DNA from: Zoogloea sp. 1C4
GTDB lineage: Bacteria; Pseudomonadota; Gammaproteobacteria; Burkholderiales; Rhodocyclaceae
Length of the DNA stretch: 64,000 nt
Direction: 5' to 3'
NCBI RefSeq assembly: GCF_009469605.1
Contig: NZ_SSXU01000002.1
Coordinates: 300,807-364,806, forward strand
Below the pieces are notes generated by a model. It did no database searches. It had not been told where the DNA came from and saw only the letters and a list, made by a program, of their open reading frames with translations. Below, piece by piece: positions 51,208 to 59,965 of the stretch; the first letter of the stretch is position 1, and the number at the start of each line of letters is the position of its first letter. A program made the position numbers and the translations under genes.

Positions 51208-51382
51208 CAGAGGGTGGCTGGCCTTCGCGGATCGCCGGTGCGGCAGGTTCAACCTGACGTTGCCCGCGCGTAGCGGTGAGCGGTCGTTGATGGGAATTTT
51301 CAAGTCATTGGGCGAAAACCGAAACCTTATCGCGTCATCTGATGATTGATAGAATCCGCCGTTCATCAAACAGGAGCGTTCC

Positions 51383-51727
51383 ATGACTCAAGTAACCACG
51401 GCGAGCGGCCTCGTCATTGAAGATACCCAGGTTGGCACCGGCGCCGAAGCCGTTGCGGGCAAGAACGTCCAGGTGCATTACACCGGCTGGCTGACCGACG
51501 GCACCAAGTTCGACTCCAGCAAGGATCGCAACGACCCGTTCGTGTTCCCCCTCGGCGGCCGTCGCGTGATCGCCGGCTGGGACGAAGGCGTGCAGGGCAT
51601 GAAGGTGGGCGGTACCCGCAAGCTGACCATTCCGCCCCAGCTGGGCTACGGCGCGCGCGGCGCTGGCGGCGTGATCCCGCCGAACGCCACGCTGGTGTTC
51701 GAGGTGGAACTGCTGGCCGTGCTGTAA
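51383..51727 (+). CDS. FKBP-type peptidyl-prolyl isomerase
   Basis: A 114-aa single-domain FKBP without a signal peptide, so cytoplasmic. It has the family blocks [38 protein letters not shown] and [16 protein letters not shown], including the drug-site Tyr, Trp and Phe. It is a single-gene unit with a good terminator. Confidence 0.95.
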   Translation: MTQVTTASGLVIEDTQVGTGAEAVAGKNVQVHYTGWLTDGTKFDSSKDRNDPFVFPLGGRRVIAGWDEGVQGMKVGGTRKLTIPPQLGYGARGAGGVIPPNATLVFEVELLAVL

Positions 51728-51748
51728 TCCAGCTGCACCTTGCTGCAA

Positions 51749-51784
51749 ACACAACGGGCGCCACTGGCGCCCGTTGTGTTTTGT
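51749..51784 (+). terminator. Rho-independent terminator after the FKBP gene
   Basis: ACAACGGGCGCC and GGCGCCCGTTGT form a perfect 12-bp stem with a three-base loop, followed by GTTTTGTG. Confidence 0.92.
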
Positions 51785-51930
51785 GGCGCGGAGCGATGAA
51801 GGCGAGTCGTGAAGGGCGTTCAGTGGGTGGGCTTGCGCTGGCGCAAAGCAGCAGCACGGGCGTCTGTGTAGGCTGAGGATGATGCTGATCGGGTTATTGA
51901 CGGGCAACCATCTGAAAGGGGAGAGCCATC

Positions 51931-53514
51931 ATGTCAATGCTGAAGCGAGCGCGGGTGGCGGTGCTGGCGGCTTTACTGGCGTCTGGCGTGCCGCTGGCTG
52001 GGGCCCAGAGCCCGGCATGGCAGGTGCTGCAGCGGGATGCCATGACCAGCTACCAGCAGGGCGATTTCGAGGCTTCGCGCCGCAAGGCGCTGGAGGCGCT
52101 CGATCTGGCTGAGAAGGAGGGCGGCCGGGATAGCCCGCCTGTGTTTGCCAGCCTGCAGGTGCTGGGCCCGGCGCTGCTGTCGCTGGGACGGCTGGACGAG
52201 GCGGAGGTGGTGCTAAAGCGGAGTGTTGTCCTGGTGGAGAGGGCGGCGGGGCCCGACTCTCCGTTGCTGGCCCAGCCGCTGGTGCACCTGGCCGGGGTGA
52301 AAATGCAGCGGGGGCAGGCGGCCGAGGCTGTGCCCCTGACCCAGCGGGCCCGGGGCCTGATCGAGCGGGACGGCGGGGCCACGTCGCTGCAGCTGGCCGA
52401 GGCCCTGGATGTGCAGTCGAACGCCCTGGCGCGGCTGGAGCGGCATGAGGAGGCCGAACAGGGCTACCGGCAGGTGGTGAGACTCGTCGAGGCCTTGCGC
52501 GGTGCGGATGGCGGCGATCTGGCCTACGCGCTGGTCGGCCTGGGCCGGGAGCAGATCGCCCTGGGCCACAACGCCGATGCCGAGGCCACCATCGAGCGCG
52601 CGGTGACGATTGGTGAGCGGCAGCTGGGAGCCGAACACCCGGTTGTGGGGCTGGCGCTCACCGCGCGGGCCAAGCTGCGGCTGGTGCAGCTGCGCTTTCG
52701 TGAGGCCGACCGCGACGCCCAGCGGGCGCTGGCGATCGAAGAGAAGACTACCGGCGGCGGCAACGCGACGAGTGTGGAGGTGCTGGGGCTGGCTTTGAGC
52801 GCGGCCTCGGGCTGCGGCGACCAGCCCCGCGCGGAGAAGCTCGCCCAGCGCCTGCTGGCGGCAAGCGAGCAGGCTGCGGGGCCAGATTCGACGCTGGTGG
52901 CGAGCGCGCTCAACAACCTGGCGACGGTGTATCGGGCCCAGCGCCGTTACGACGAAGCTCATCAGCTTTACGAGCGCGCCCTCGGGATTGTGGCGGCCCG
53001 GGAGGGCAAGAATTCGCCGGAATACGGGCGGATGCTCAACAACCGCGCCTTTCTGTATGGCGCGCAGAACCGCCACCGGGAGGCGGAGGTGCTGTTCCGG
53101 GAGGCGCTGGAGGTGTTCAGGCGCAGCCCCCTTGCCACGCCGCCGATGATTGCCGCGGCCGAGATCAACCTGTGCGGCAATCTCGCTGAGCAATCGCGCC
53201 CGGCCGATGCGGAGGCGGTGTGCAGGATGGCGCTGGCCCGCTGGATCGAGGTGGCGGGTGAGGACAGCCTGCAAGTGGCCAACGTGCGCTTCCAGCTGGC
53301 CGGTTTGCGGGTGGCCCAGGGAGACGATGCCGGGGCGCTGGCGCTCAACCGGCAGGTACAGGCCACGGCGGAGCGCTACGTAGCCGAGGCGCCGGACTTC
53401 ATGGTGGCTGCGCTGACCCAGCTGGCCGAGCTGGAACGCAAGGCGGGCCGCACCGCTCAGGCCGAGGCGGCCGCGAAGCGGGCGGCGGAGATCCGCTCCG
53501 GCCTGCCCCGCTGA
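51931..53514 (+). CDS. Exported tetratricopeptide-repeat protein
   Basis: A 527-aa protein with a signal peptide (about residues 1-25, cut near AGAQ) followed by at least eight TPR-like helical pairs of the kinesin-light-chain type, for example ALNNLATVYRAQRRYDEAHQ and MLNNRAFLYGAQNRHREAEV. It is likely a periplasmic scaffold for protein contacts; partners are unknown. GGGGAG lies ten bases before the start. Confidence 0.85.
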   Translation: MSMLKRARVAVLAALLASGVPLAGAQSPAWQVLQRDAMTSYQQGDFEASRRKALEALDLAEKEGGRDSPPVFASLQVLGPALLSLGRLDEAEVVLKRSVVLVERAAGPDSPLLAQPLVHLAGVKMQRGQAAEAVPLTQRARGLIERDGGATSLQLAEALDVQSNALARLERHEEAEQGYRQVVRLVEALRGADGGDLAYALVGLGREQIALGHNADAEATIERAVTIGERQLGAEHPVVGLALTARAKLRLVQLRFREADRDAQRALAIEEKTTGGGNATSVEVLGLALSAASGCGDQPRAEKLAQRLLAASEQAAGPDSTLVASALNNLATVYRAQRRYDEAHQLYERALGIVAAREGKNSPEYGRMLNNRAFLYGAQNRHREAEVLFREALEVFRRSPLATPPMIAAAEINLCGNLAEQSRPADAEAVCRMALARWIEVAGEDSLQVANVRFQLAGLRVAQGDDAGALALNRQVQATAERYVAEAPDFMVAALTQLAELERKAGRTAQAEAAAKRAAEIRSGLPR

Positions 53515-53526
53515 GGCGCCGCGGCC

Positions 53527-53643
53527 TCAGTCTTCGGTGAGGAGCGTCAGGCTGTCCTTCCCGTAGGCCTCGAGCTCGCGATCGCCCACGCCGGAGATGG
53601 CGGCCAGCGCGATGATGCGGTCGGGCCGGCGGCGGGCGATGTG
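53527..53643 (-). pseudogene. Orphan C-terminal fragment of a recQ-like gene (HRDC end)
   Basis: In one minus-strand frame the last 37 codons before a stop read IARRRPDRIIALAAISGVGD and continue to a LLTED end. The intact RecQ at 59966-61780 ends with the near-identical IARRRPDSILALATISGVGD. Nothing upstream matches RecQ, so this is a broken duplicate of the recQ 3' end. Confidence 0.7.
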
Positions 53644-53822
53644 GCGCCGGCCGTCCCCGTTGCGGTCGAGGCGCTGAAAGCCGGATCGATCAGGCCCGTG
53701 ATCCCGGCACACCTGGGCGTCGGCGGCTGGCGAGGCGGGCGGGTCGGGAGCATCGGCGGCATTCTGGAGCGATTCCCGACCATATGGCGCAAGCGCATCG
53801 TGCGTGCAGGTGATCCGGACGC

Positions 53823-55571
53823 TCAGTCGGGGCGTGCCGGTGCCAGCTGCAGCACGGCCTCGAGGAGGGCATCGGCGCTGATCGGCTTGTGCAGCAGCCG
53901 CACGCCGCCAGCCATGGCTTCGCGCAGGCGGTCGGGGGCGGTGTCGCCGGTCATCAGGATCACCGGCGGCCGGCGCTGCAGGAACGCCCGGATGGCGTCG
54001 AGGGCCTGGTGCCCGGTGCGATGCCCGCGCAGGCGGTAGTCGGTGATGACCACCGCCGGTTCGAAGTCGTGCAGGCAGTCGATGGCGGCGGCTTCGGATT
54101 CCGCCGTCCGGCAGTCGCAGTTCCAGCTTTCCAGCAGCGCGCGCATGGCGCACAGGACGGTCTGGTCGTCGTCGATGACGAGCACCCGGAGCCGTTGCAG
54201 ATCCCGGGGCTGGTCCGTCGTGGCGGCGGCCGGCCATGGCGGGCTGGGCGCGTCGGCGTGGCACGGGATGGCCACCCGGAACACCGATCCACGTCCGGGC
54301 CGGGATGCGAGGCTGAGTGCCAGATCCATGGTCCTGACCAGCTGGCGGACGATGGCGAGCCCCAGGCCGAGGCCGTGGCGTCGGTCGCGCTCGGGATTCC
54401 CGAGCTGGTGGAAAGCCTGGAAGATCGCCTCGTGCTGGGACGAGGGAATGCCGATCCCGGTGTCCCACACCTCGATCACCGCCAGCCCCGCCCGGGGCCT
54501 TCGGCAGGCGATGAGGAGGCCGCCGCGCTCGGTGTAGCGGACCGCGTTGGCGATCAGGTTGCGCAGCACGAGCTCCAGGAGGCTCGGGTCGGTGTGGCAG
54601 ATGGCGGGCGTGTCCCGCAGGCGGAACACCAGCTGCTTCTGTTCGGCCTGGGGGGCGAACTCGGCTTCGAGCTTGCGGAGCATGGGCTGGAGCGGGAAGG
54701 GCTGCGGATTGGCCTCGATCACGCCCGCTTCCAGGCGGGAGAAGTCGAGCAGGGTGTTGAGCATCTCGCCGGCGGCCCGGGCGGCGCCGTCCATGTGGGT
54801 CAGCAGGTCGGTCTGGCCTTCGTCCAGCGGGGTGCGGCGGAGCGAGGCGATGAACAGCCCCAGAGCGTGCAACGGCTGGCGCAGGTCGTGACTGGCCGCC
54901 GCCAGGAAGACCGACTTGGCGCGGTTCGCCTCTTCGGCACGCAGGGTTTCGGCGCGCAGCTGCTCGACGAGCTCCAGGTTCTCGAAACGCAGGAGGATGG
55001 AGCGGCGGGCGACCAGCGCGTAGTTGCGGGCGAACACCGTGAGCACCAGCAGGTACAGCGGGATGCCGATCCACAGCCACAGGTAATGGGCGCCGCCGGC
55101 AACGAGCACGTAGGCCCAGACCGGCAGGATTGCGGGGAAGAAGAACCCGATGGCGACCGGCAGGCATGGGGAGAAGATCGACAGGGCCGCGGCGCTCATG
55201 CCGGCGATCAGGGCCAGGGCGGAGACCACCGACGGGGGCGACTCCAGATCCATGTACACACAGCCGGCCAAGCCCCACAGGCTGCCGAGCACGATCAGCA
55301 GCGCGGTCATCCACCGGGCGTAGTCCTGGGCACCTGCCGGCGTGACCCGTGCCGGGTTGCGCCTCCGCCACAGGTGACCGAAGGCGCAGGCGAGGCCCAT
55401 CGCGGCGCACCACAGCCCGACATGGGCCGGCCCGCCGGACAGCAGGACGGCGCTGCCGAGGAGCACTGAGGCGAGGAAGCAGCCGAGCATGGCGATGCCG
55501 AAGCTCTGGTCGATCAGCGCCATCCCGGCGGCCAGCAGGTGGGGGGCGTCGAGGCGCAGGGGCGAGGTCAT
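53823..55571 (-). CDS. Hybrid sensor histidine kinase with C-terminal receiver domain
   Basis: A 582-aa kinase. Six or seven membrane helices fill about residues 12-190, so the sensing part is in the membrane. The H-box ASHDLRQPLHALGLF is near residue 230, followed by the N-box NLIANAVRYTE, the G1 box DTGIGIPSS and the G2 box GLGLGLAIVRQL. A receiver domain (about 455-575) has VLVIDDDQTVL and the phospho-acceptor in ITDYRL. ATG 55571 overlaps the response regulator stop. The signal is unknown. Confidence 0.9.
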   Translation of the reverse strand: MTSPLRLDAPHLLAAGMALIDQSFGIAMLGCFLASVLLGSAVLLSGGPAHVGLWCAAMGLACAFGHLWRRRNPARVTPAGAQDYARWMTALLIVLGSLWGLAGCVYMDLESPPSVVSALALIAGMSAAALSIFSPCLPVAIGFFFPAILPVWAYVLVAGGAHYLWLWIGIPLYLLVLTVFARNYALVARRSILLRFENLELVEQLRAETLRAEEANRAKSVFLAAASHDLRQPLHALGLFIASLRRTPLDEGQTDLLTHMDGAARAAGEMLNTLLDFSRLEAGVIEANPQPFPLQPMLRKLEAEFAPQAEQKQLVFRLRDTPAICHTDPSLLELVLRNLIANAVRYTERGGLLIACRRPRAGLAVIEVWDTGIGIPSSQHEAIFQAFHQLGNPERDRRHGLGLGLAIVRQLVRTMDLALSLASRPGRGSVFRVAIPCHADAPSPPWPAAATTDQPRDLQRLRVLVIDDDQTVLCAMRALLESWNCDCRTAESEAAAIDCLHDFEPAVVITDYRLRGHRTGHQALDAIRAFLQRRPPVILMTGDTAPDRLREAMAGGVRLLHKPISADALLEAVLQLAPARPD

Positions 55572-56188
55572 GGCGTCTGGCGAAGGAGCCCGCGGCGCTG
55601 GGCTTCCAGCACCGCCTCGATCCGGCTCGCCACGTTGAGGTGGGCGAGGATGGCGGCCACATGGACCCGCACGGTGTTCTCGGCCAGCCCCAGGTGACGG
55701 GCGATCACCTTGTTCGAGCGCCCCAGGCCGAGGTGGTGCAGGACTTCCAGCTGGCGTGGCGTGAGCGGGCCGGGCGAGCCCGGACGGCCCGCTGCACGCG
55801 GCGTGGCAATGGGCGGCGGGGCCTGGAGGCACTGGGCGATGCTGGCTTCGATCTGTTCCGGCGTTGCCGATTTGGACAGGAAGCCGGAGACGCCGTAGCG
55901 GGTCGCCATCTCGGGCGTCCAGGCCTCGGTGGTGCCCGACACGACGATGATCCGCGCCGCCGGGAAATGCCGGTGGAGCACCTGCGTCCCTTCCAGCCCG
56001 CTCAGGCCGGGCAGCTGGAGGTCGAGCAGGATCAGGTCGATGGCGGTGCGGCCGTGCTGCTCGACGGCCTCCATGACCGAGCCGGCTTCGAGGATGTCGG
56101 ACGTTGGCAGGGAGTCGCCCAGCAACAGGCGCAGGCCGGTGCGGAAAAGCGTGTGGTCGTCGATCAGGAGCAATCGGTAGTGCTGCAT
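55568..56188 (-). CDS. NarL/LuxR-type response regulator
   Basis: A 206-aa regulator. The receiver domain covers residues 3-120, with LLLIDDHTLFRTGL and the phospho-acceptor in LILLDLQLPG. The C-terminal LuxR-type helix-turn-helix (about 142-200) has LTPRQLEVLHHLGLGRSNKV. It is co-translated with the hybrid kinase by an ATGA overlap and is its likely partner. It is divergent from the perforin-like operon, so it may control it. ATG 56188 is chosen for the start of the receiver fold; a GAGGAGA site precedes it. Confidence 0.92.
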   Translation of the reverse strand: MQHYRLLLIDDHTLFRTGLRLLLGDSLPTSDILEAGSVMEAVEQHGRTAIDLILLDLQLPGLSGLEGTQVLHRHFPAARIIVVSGTTEAWTPEMATRYGVSGFLSKSATPEQIEASIAQCLQAPPPIATPRAAGRPGSPGPLTPRQLEVLHHLGLGRSNKVIARHLGLAENTVRVHVAAILAHLNVASRIEAVLEAQRRGLLRQTP

Positions 56189-56477
56189 CAATGGATTCTC
56201 CTCGCGCGGAGCCGGGGGCGCGGCGCTACAGGGACAGTGGGGAGGGAACGAGAAGAACGCGCGACCGGGGATCGGAAAGGGCGGCAATGGCCGCAGCCTC
56301 TAGTCGGGAAGGACTAGCCGTAGTCAATCCGGATTATGGCGGTTTTGGCTGATGACGTGAATACTCTTTTGGCATTGGCAGGGCGCTGTGATGCAGCAGC
56401 CATGCGCATGAAGCCTCAGGGCCAGGTGAGCGACAGGGTATGTCGCACAACTCAACACGTCACGAAAGGAAATGGAC

Positions 56478-56834
56478 ATGGTTTCGGAATCCGGTCAGGT
56501 GGAAAAGTACTATCAGTTCGCCGAGTGCCTCAACGACGGCGGTTTTGTGATGGATTTCGAGGTGTACCGGGGCGATGTCGCCGGCCGCCTCGATGGTGCG
56601 GGGGAGAACTGGAACAGCGGGCGTTATCCGATCGGGCAGCGGCGGAAGATCGATCTGGGCACCCTGCGTTTCAACGGCCAGCCGCCCGAGGTGGGCGACA
56701 GCCTGCAGATCTTCGTCCGCGTCGTGGCCGGCGTGGATAAGCGCGGGCCGAGTTTCCTGTACGCGCCGAACGGCCACACCGCGGTACAACGCGCGGCCGG
56801 CACGACCCTCTTCTATGGCATTGACCTGCTGTGA
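56478..56834 (+). CDS. Small beta-rich protein, first gene of the MACPF operon
   Basis: A 118-aa soluble protein that I cannot place in a family. It is beta-rich, with the blocks GGFVMDFEVYRGD and DSLQIFVRVVAGVDKRGPSF, and would fit a small beta-sandwich. There is no signal peptide. AGGA lies seven bases before ATG 56478; ATG 56472 is possible but too close to it. The next gene overlaps or follows at once. A binding or partner role for the perforin-like protein is a guess from linkage. Confidence 0.75.
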   Translation: MVSESGQVEKYYQFAECLNDGGFVMDFEVYRGDVAGRLDGAGENWNSGRYPIGQRRKIDLGTLRFNGQPPEVGDSLQIFVRVVAGVDKRGPSFLYAPNGHTAVQRAAGTTLFYGIDLL

Positions 56835-56842
56835 GCGGCGCC

Positions 56843-57583
56843 ATGATCGAGATCAGTAGCGGCACCGATACGGAATGGTTCCGGGTTCACCCGAACATGG
56901 AAGTGCAGTTCGGCCTGAACATGGCCGACGCGCTGGCGAAGCCCCGCAACCAGGATGCCACCCTGCGCATGATGACGGATGTCCGCCTGAGCGCCGGCGG
57001 AAACGCGGCGGTGGAGGGGCGGCTGTTTCCCCATGCGGTCATCGCGCTGGCCAACGCGGCCCTGTCGATCCGGATCCGCTGTGCGGCGAAGGTGGGCTTC
57101 GGCTTCTCCATCCGCAGCAACGCCGAGACCGTCGTCGATAAGCTCTACGCGGTCGATCGCGTAGATGAGAACGGGATGATGACGGCCACGATCCGGCGTT
57201 ATCAGTCCTCGTCCGACCTGCTCACCATCGACTCGGCGCGAGCCCGGATCGACGGTGGCGTGTCGACCGGTGAGGCGATGGCGCACTGGAGCTGCGACAT
57301 CGAGGCGTGGCCCGTCCTGCAGTATCTCGACCCCATCTCGGGCCGCGTCTACGACGAGCGGCATCCGCGCAATCTCGCCACGCCCCCCGCGCGCCCGGTG
57401 CGCCAGGCGGCGCCGCCGCTCGCCGACGGACTGGGCATGGCGACGGCGTCGTCGGGGGTGGGGGCCGGTGGTCTGTGGCGGGACGAGGGCGCGGAGCAGG
57501 TCTTCGAGCGCATCCAGGTGCAGAAGGAGAGCCCGCAGGAGCGGTTCGGGGTGTTGCATGTCACTTTCCTGGTGGCGCGCTGA
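56843..57583 (+). CDS. Unrecognised protein, second gene of the MACPF operon
   Basis: A 246-aa protein without a signal peptide. The first about 170 residues look like a compact beta-rich domain (TDTEWFRVHPNMEVQFGLNM, then AVIALANAALSIRIRCAAKV). A Pro/Ala/Gly linker follows and a short final strand region ends FGVLHVTFLVAR. ATG 56843 lies nine bases after the upstream stop; GTG 56831, which overlaps that stop, is the alternative. No known family comes to mind. Confidence 0.72.
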   Translation: MIEISSGTDTEWFRVHPNMEVQFGLNMADALAKPRNQDATLRMMTDVRLSAGGNAAVEGRLFPHAVIALANAALSIRIRCAAKVGFGFSIRSNAETVVDKLYAVDRVDENGMMTATIRRYQSSSDLLTIDSARARIDGGVSTGEAMAHWSCDIEAWPVLQYLDPISGRVYDERHPRNLATPPARPVRQAAPPLADGLGMATASSGVGAGGLWRDEGAEQVFERIQVQKESPQERFGVLHVTFLVAR

Positions 57584-57619
57584 TAGCGGCGCAATGCCGG
57601 ATTTCGGGGAAAAGCGGAT

Positions 57620-59530
57620 ATGACCAAGATTAGCGTCAAGATCATCAACGAGACGGATTCGACCAAGAACACCGTCCTGCAGTTCGAACGGACCCAGAGC
57701 CTCCAGGACGTGCGCGCCCAGCTGGTGAAGGAGCAGCTGATGAAGGACGGCGACGTCTTTCTCAGCGACGGCTTCGCGGTCGTCAAGGATAGCGAGGCGG
57801 GCACCCAGATCGAGAGCCTGCTGGCCACGAAGGACGCGACGGAGCTGCGGCTTTCGATCCGGACGAGTGCGGCGGATCTGCCGCCGGCGATGTACTCCTT
57901 CCAGCGCAAGAGCGAGGGCGGCAAGCGCGCGTTCAAGCTGAAGCCCACCCTCACGCTGGCCGAGGTGCGCACCGCGCTGGGGGCCTGGCTGGGGACGGAA
58001 GACCGCTTCCTCGGGCGTGACGGCAGCGAGATCGCCGTGGCCGAGGAAGGCGACTGGGCGCTGAAGGACATCGCCAGCGCCGAAGGTGTGGTGGCCGTGC
58101 AGGACGCGGTGGCGGCCAAGCCCCAGGAGGCGCGGCCCTTCACCTTCACCCGCAGCTTCGACGAGGAGAGCAAGTCCCTCAAGCTCAAGCCCGAGGACAC
58201 CCTGGCCGCGGCGCGGACCGCGCTGGGGGCGTGGATCCAGAAGGACGACCACTTTGCCGACAAGGCCGGCGGCAAGGTGGCGCCGGATCAGGAGGCGGGC
58301 TGGACGCTGGGCGATGTCGAGGCGGAGAAGGGCGGTGTGCGGATCCTGTCGGCCAAGTCCGGCAAGCCGTCGGTCCGCCCCGGGCAGCCGGGCACGCCGT
58401 CCTTCATCGATACCACCCGTCGCCCGCCGGCCTGGGGGCTGCCCGACGAGGGCTCGCCGCCCGATCTGCTGAAGGAGCTGGAGGTGCAGCTCAACGGTGC
58501 CGAGGTGGAGGTGCCGGAGCTGTTCACCAGCCTGAGCCTGGAGCAGGTCAAGGCGCTCTACACGATGCTCTACCTCAACCGGGGGCTGTACATCGGGCCG
58601 AACCCGCTCGACATGGATTTCACGCGGCGCTCGGACGATGCGCCGGTGGAGTACATCCACGAGAACCGCATCATGCGTTCGGCGCCGCCCAACTATTCGG
58701 CCTGCAGCGTGACCACGGCGACCGCGAGCCGCATCCTCAACGAGTTCCGCCAGCGCAGCGTGCATGCCGCCAAGGCCTCGGGGAGCTACGCCGGTTGCGG
58801 GATCGCCGCCGAGTTCCGGCGCGACCTGGAAAAGCTCCAGCGCCAGGAGACCACGGACATCTTCCTGACCAACCAGACGCTGGTGCCCAAGGTGGTCCTG
58901 CTCTTCGACAGGGAGGCCGATCTGCGCTGTGCGCCGCGTTTCCAGGCGGCGGTCGAGAAGGTCTTCGAGACCTACACCTCGCTGCCCCAGCAATACGAGG
59001 CGCTGCATCGGGACGTGTTCAGGAAGTTCGGCTACTTCTACCCGTGCCGCGTGACGGTGGGCGGCAAGCTGCAGCGGAGCATGGTTGCGAAGTCGAACGC
59101 GAAGAGCGACCAGGAAAGCCTGCTGAACGAGTTCAACTTTGCGGCGAACGGCGAGTTCGAGACCGATTCCGGCAAGGCCAAGTTCGATGTGGGCTATTCG
59201 TACAGCGACCTCAGCCAGAGCAAGCACAACACGCTCATGCAGCTCAAGGAGCAGCAGATGATCTCCATGGGCGGCAGCTCCAGCCTGGCGCTGGACCCGA
59301 AGGATCTGGCGAAGTGGACGGGCAGCGTGGCCTCGGTGAAGTTCTGGGCGGTCATCAACAACGCCGATCTCGTCCCGGTGCTGTGCTTCCTGCCCGACGC
59401 CCTGGCCCAGCGCTGCGCCACGGTCATCGAGGAGCAGGCCCGCTCGGCCGTCACCGCCCGCTACACGGTGATGGACATGACGGCCTTTGCCCAGGTGATC
59501 TCCTCGAAGGCTTTCGAGGCGCTGATCTGA
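57620..59530 (+). CDS. MACPF (perforin-like) protein with three N-terminal beta-grasp-like repeats
   Basis: A 636-aa protein. Residues 1-80, about 90-162 and about 172-242 are three related ubiquitin-like repeats; the last two share a KLKP-TL-EVRTALGAW pattern. After a Pro-rich linker the second half (about 270-636) resembles MACPF proteins, with a FRKFGYFYPCRVTVGGKLQR block near 470 like the family's Y-G-x-F-V...GG signature, two amphipathic stretches around it and a C-terminal end without a secretion signal. A pore-forming role is inferred. The call is by eye and should be confirmed by structure search. Confidence 0.65.
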   Translation: MTKISVKIINETDSTKNTVLQFERTQSLQDVRAQLVKEQLMKDGDVFLSDGFAVVKDSEAGTQIESLLATKDATELRLSIRTSAADLPPAMYSFQRKSEGGKRAFKLKPTLTLAEVRTALGAWLGTEDRFLGRDGSEIAVAEEGDWALKDIASAEGVVAVQDAVAAKPQEARPFTFTRSFDEESKSLKLKPEDTLAAARTALGAWIQKDDHFADKAGGKVAPDQEAGWTLGDVEAEKGGVRILSAKSGKPSVRPGQPGTPSFIDTTRRPPAWGLPDEGSPPDLLKELEVQLNGAEVEVPELFTSLSLEQVKALYTMLYLNRGLYIGPNPLDMDFTRRSDDAPVEYIHENRIMRSAPPNYSACSVTTATASRILNEFRQRSVHAAKASGSYAGCGIAAEFRRDLEKLQRQETTDIFLTNQTLVPKVVLLFDREADLRCAPRFQAAVEKVFETYTSLPQQYEALHRDVFRKFGYFYPCRVTVGGKLQRSMVAKSNAKSDQESLLNEFNFAANGEFETDSGKAKFDVGYSYSDLSQSKHNTLMQLKEQQMISMGGSSSLALDPKDLAKWTGSVASVKFWAVINNADLVPVLCFLPDALAQRCATVIEEQARSAVTARYTVMDMTAFAQVISSKAFEALI

Positions 59531-59609
59531 TCGCCTGCCCGTTTTATATCCCGCCGCAGCGATGCGGCAATTCACTGGAATCCGATTCCAGACCTATTCG
59601 AGGAGTGAA

Positions 59610-59867
59610 ATGATGACGACCATAACCTTGATCCAGGCCGCCAAATGCGGTGCCGAAGGCATTGCGCAGATGACCGCCCGAGTGACCGACAAGAAGACGG
59701 GGGAGGTGCGCAACCTGCAGCTGTCGGATCTGAAGAACGGACCGCTGGCGTTCCTGTGTACAAACTCCGTGACGGCCCTTGCCGGCGCCCGTGAGGTGGA
59801 GATTACCTACAACGCCAATTACGGGTCGGGTCACCAGACCATCCAGGTGAGCTCGGTGATCAGCTGA
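59610..59867 (+). CDS. Small beta-rich protein, last gene of the MACPF operon
   Basis: An 85-aa soluble protein, beta-rich, with the blocks AQMTARVTDKKTGEVRNLQL and EVEITYNANYGSGHQTIQV. The family is unknown to me. GAGGAG lies four bases before ATG 59610 and seven before ATG 59613, so the second may be used. A terminator closes the operon 37 bp further on. Confidence 0.7.
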   Translation: MMTTITLIQAAKCGAEGIAQMTARVTDKKTGEVRNLQLSDLKNGPLAFLCTNSVTALAGAREVEITYNANYGSGHQTIQVSSVIS

Positions 59868-59880
59868 TCCGCCTGGTCTG

Positions 59881-59942
59881 CCCCGCGCCACGTGCGGGGC
59901 ATGAAAAAGCCGCCAGGCCGTGAAGGCCGGGCGGCTTTTGTC
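59881..59942. terminator. Terminator block between the MACPF operon and recQ
   Basis: CCCCGC/GCGGGG forms a first stem. AAAAGCCGCC (59905-59914) and GGCGGCTTTT (59930-59939) form a second with A and T runs on both sides, so it can act on both strands. Confidence 0.9.
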
Positions 59943-59965
59943 TTGCTGGGCTGACTTCAGGCGCC

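Noticed and set aside
56813-59575. 920-codon minus-strand ORF opposite the MACPF operon
   Set aside because: Shadow frame; rich in Arg, His and Leu, no domain, and it would run against the terminator layout.
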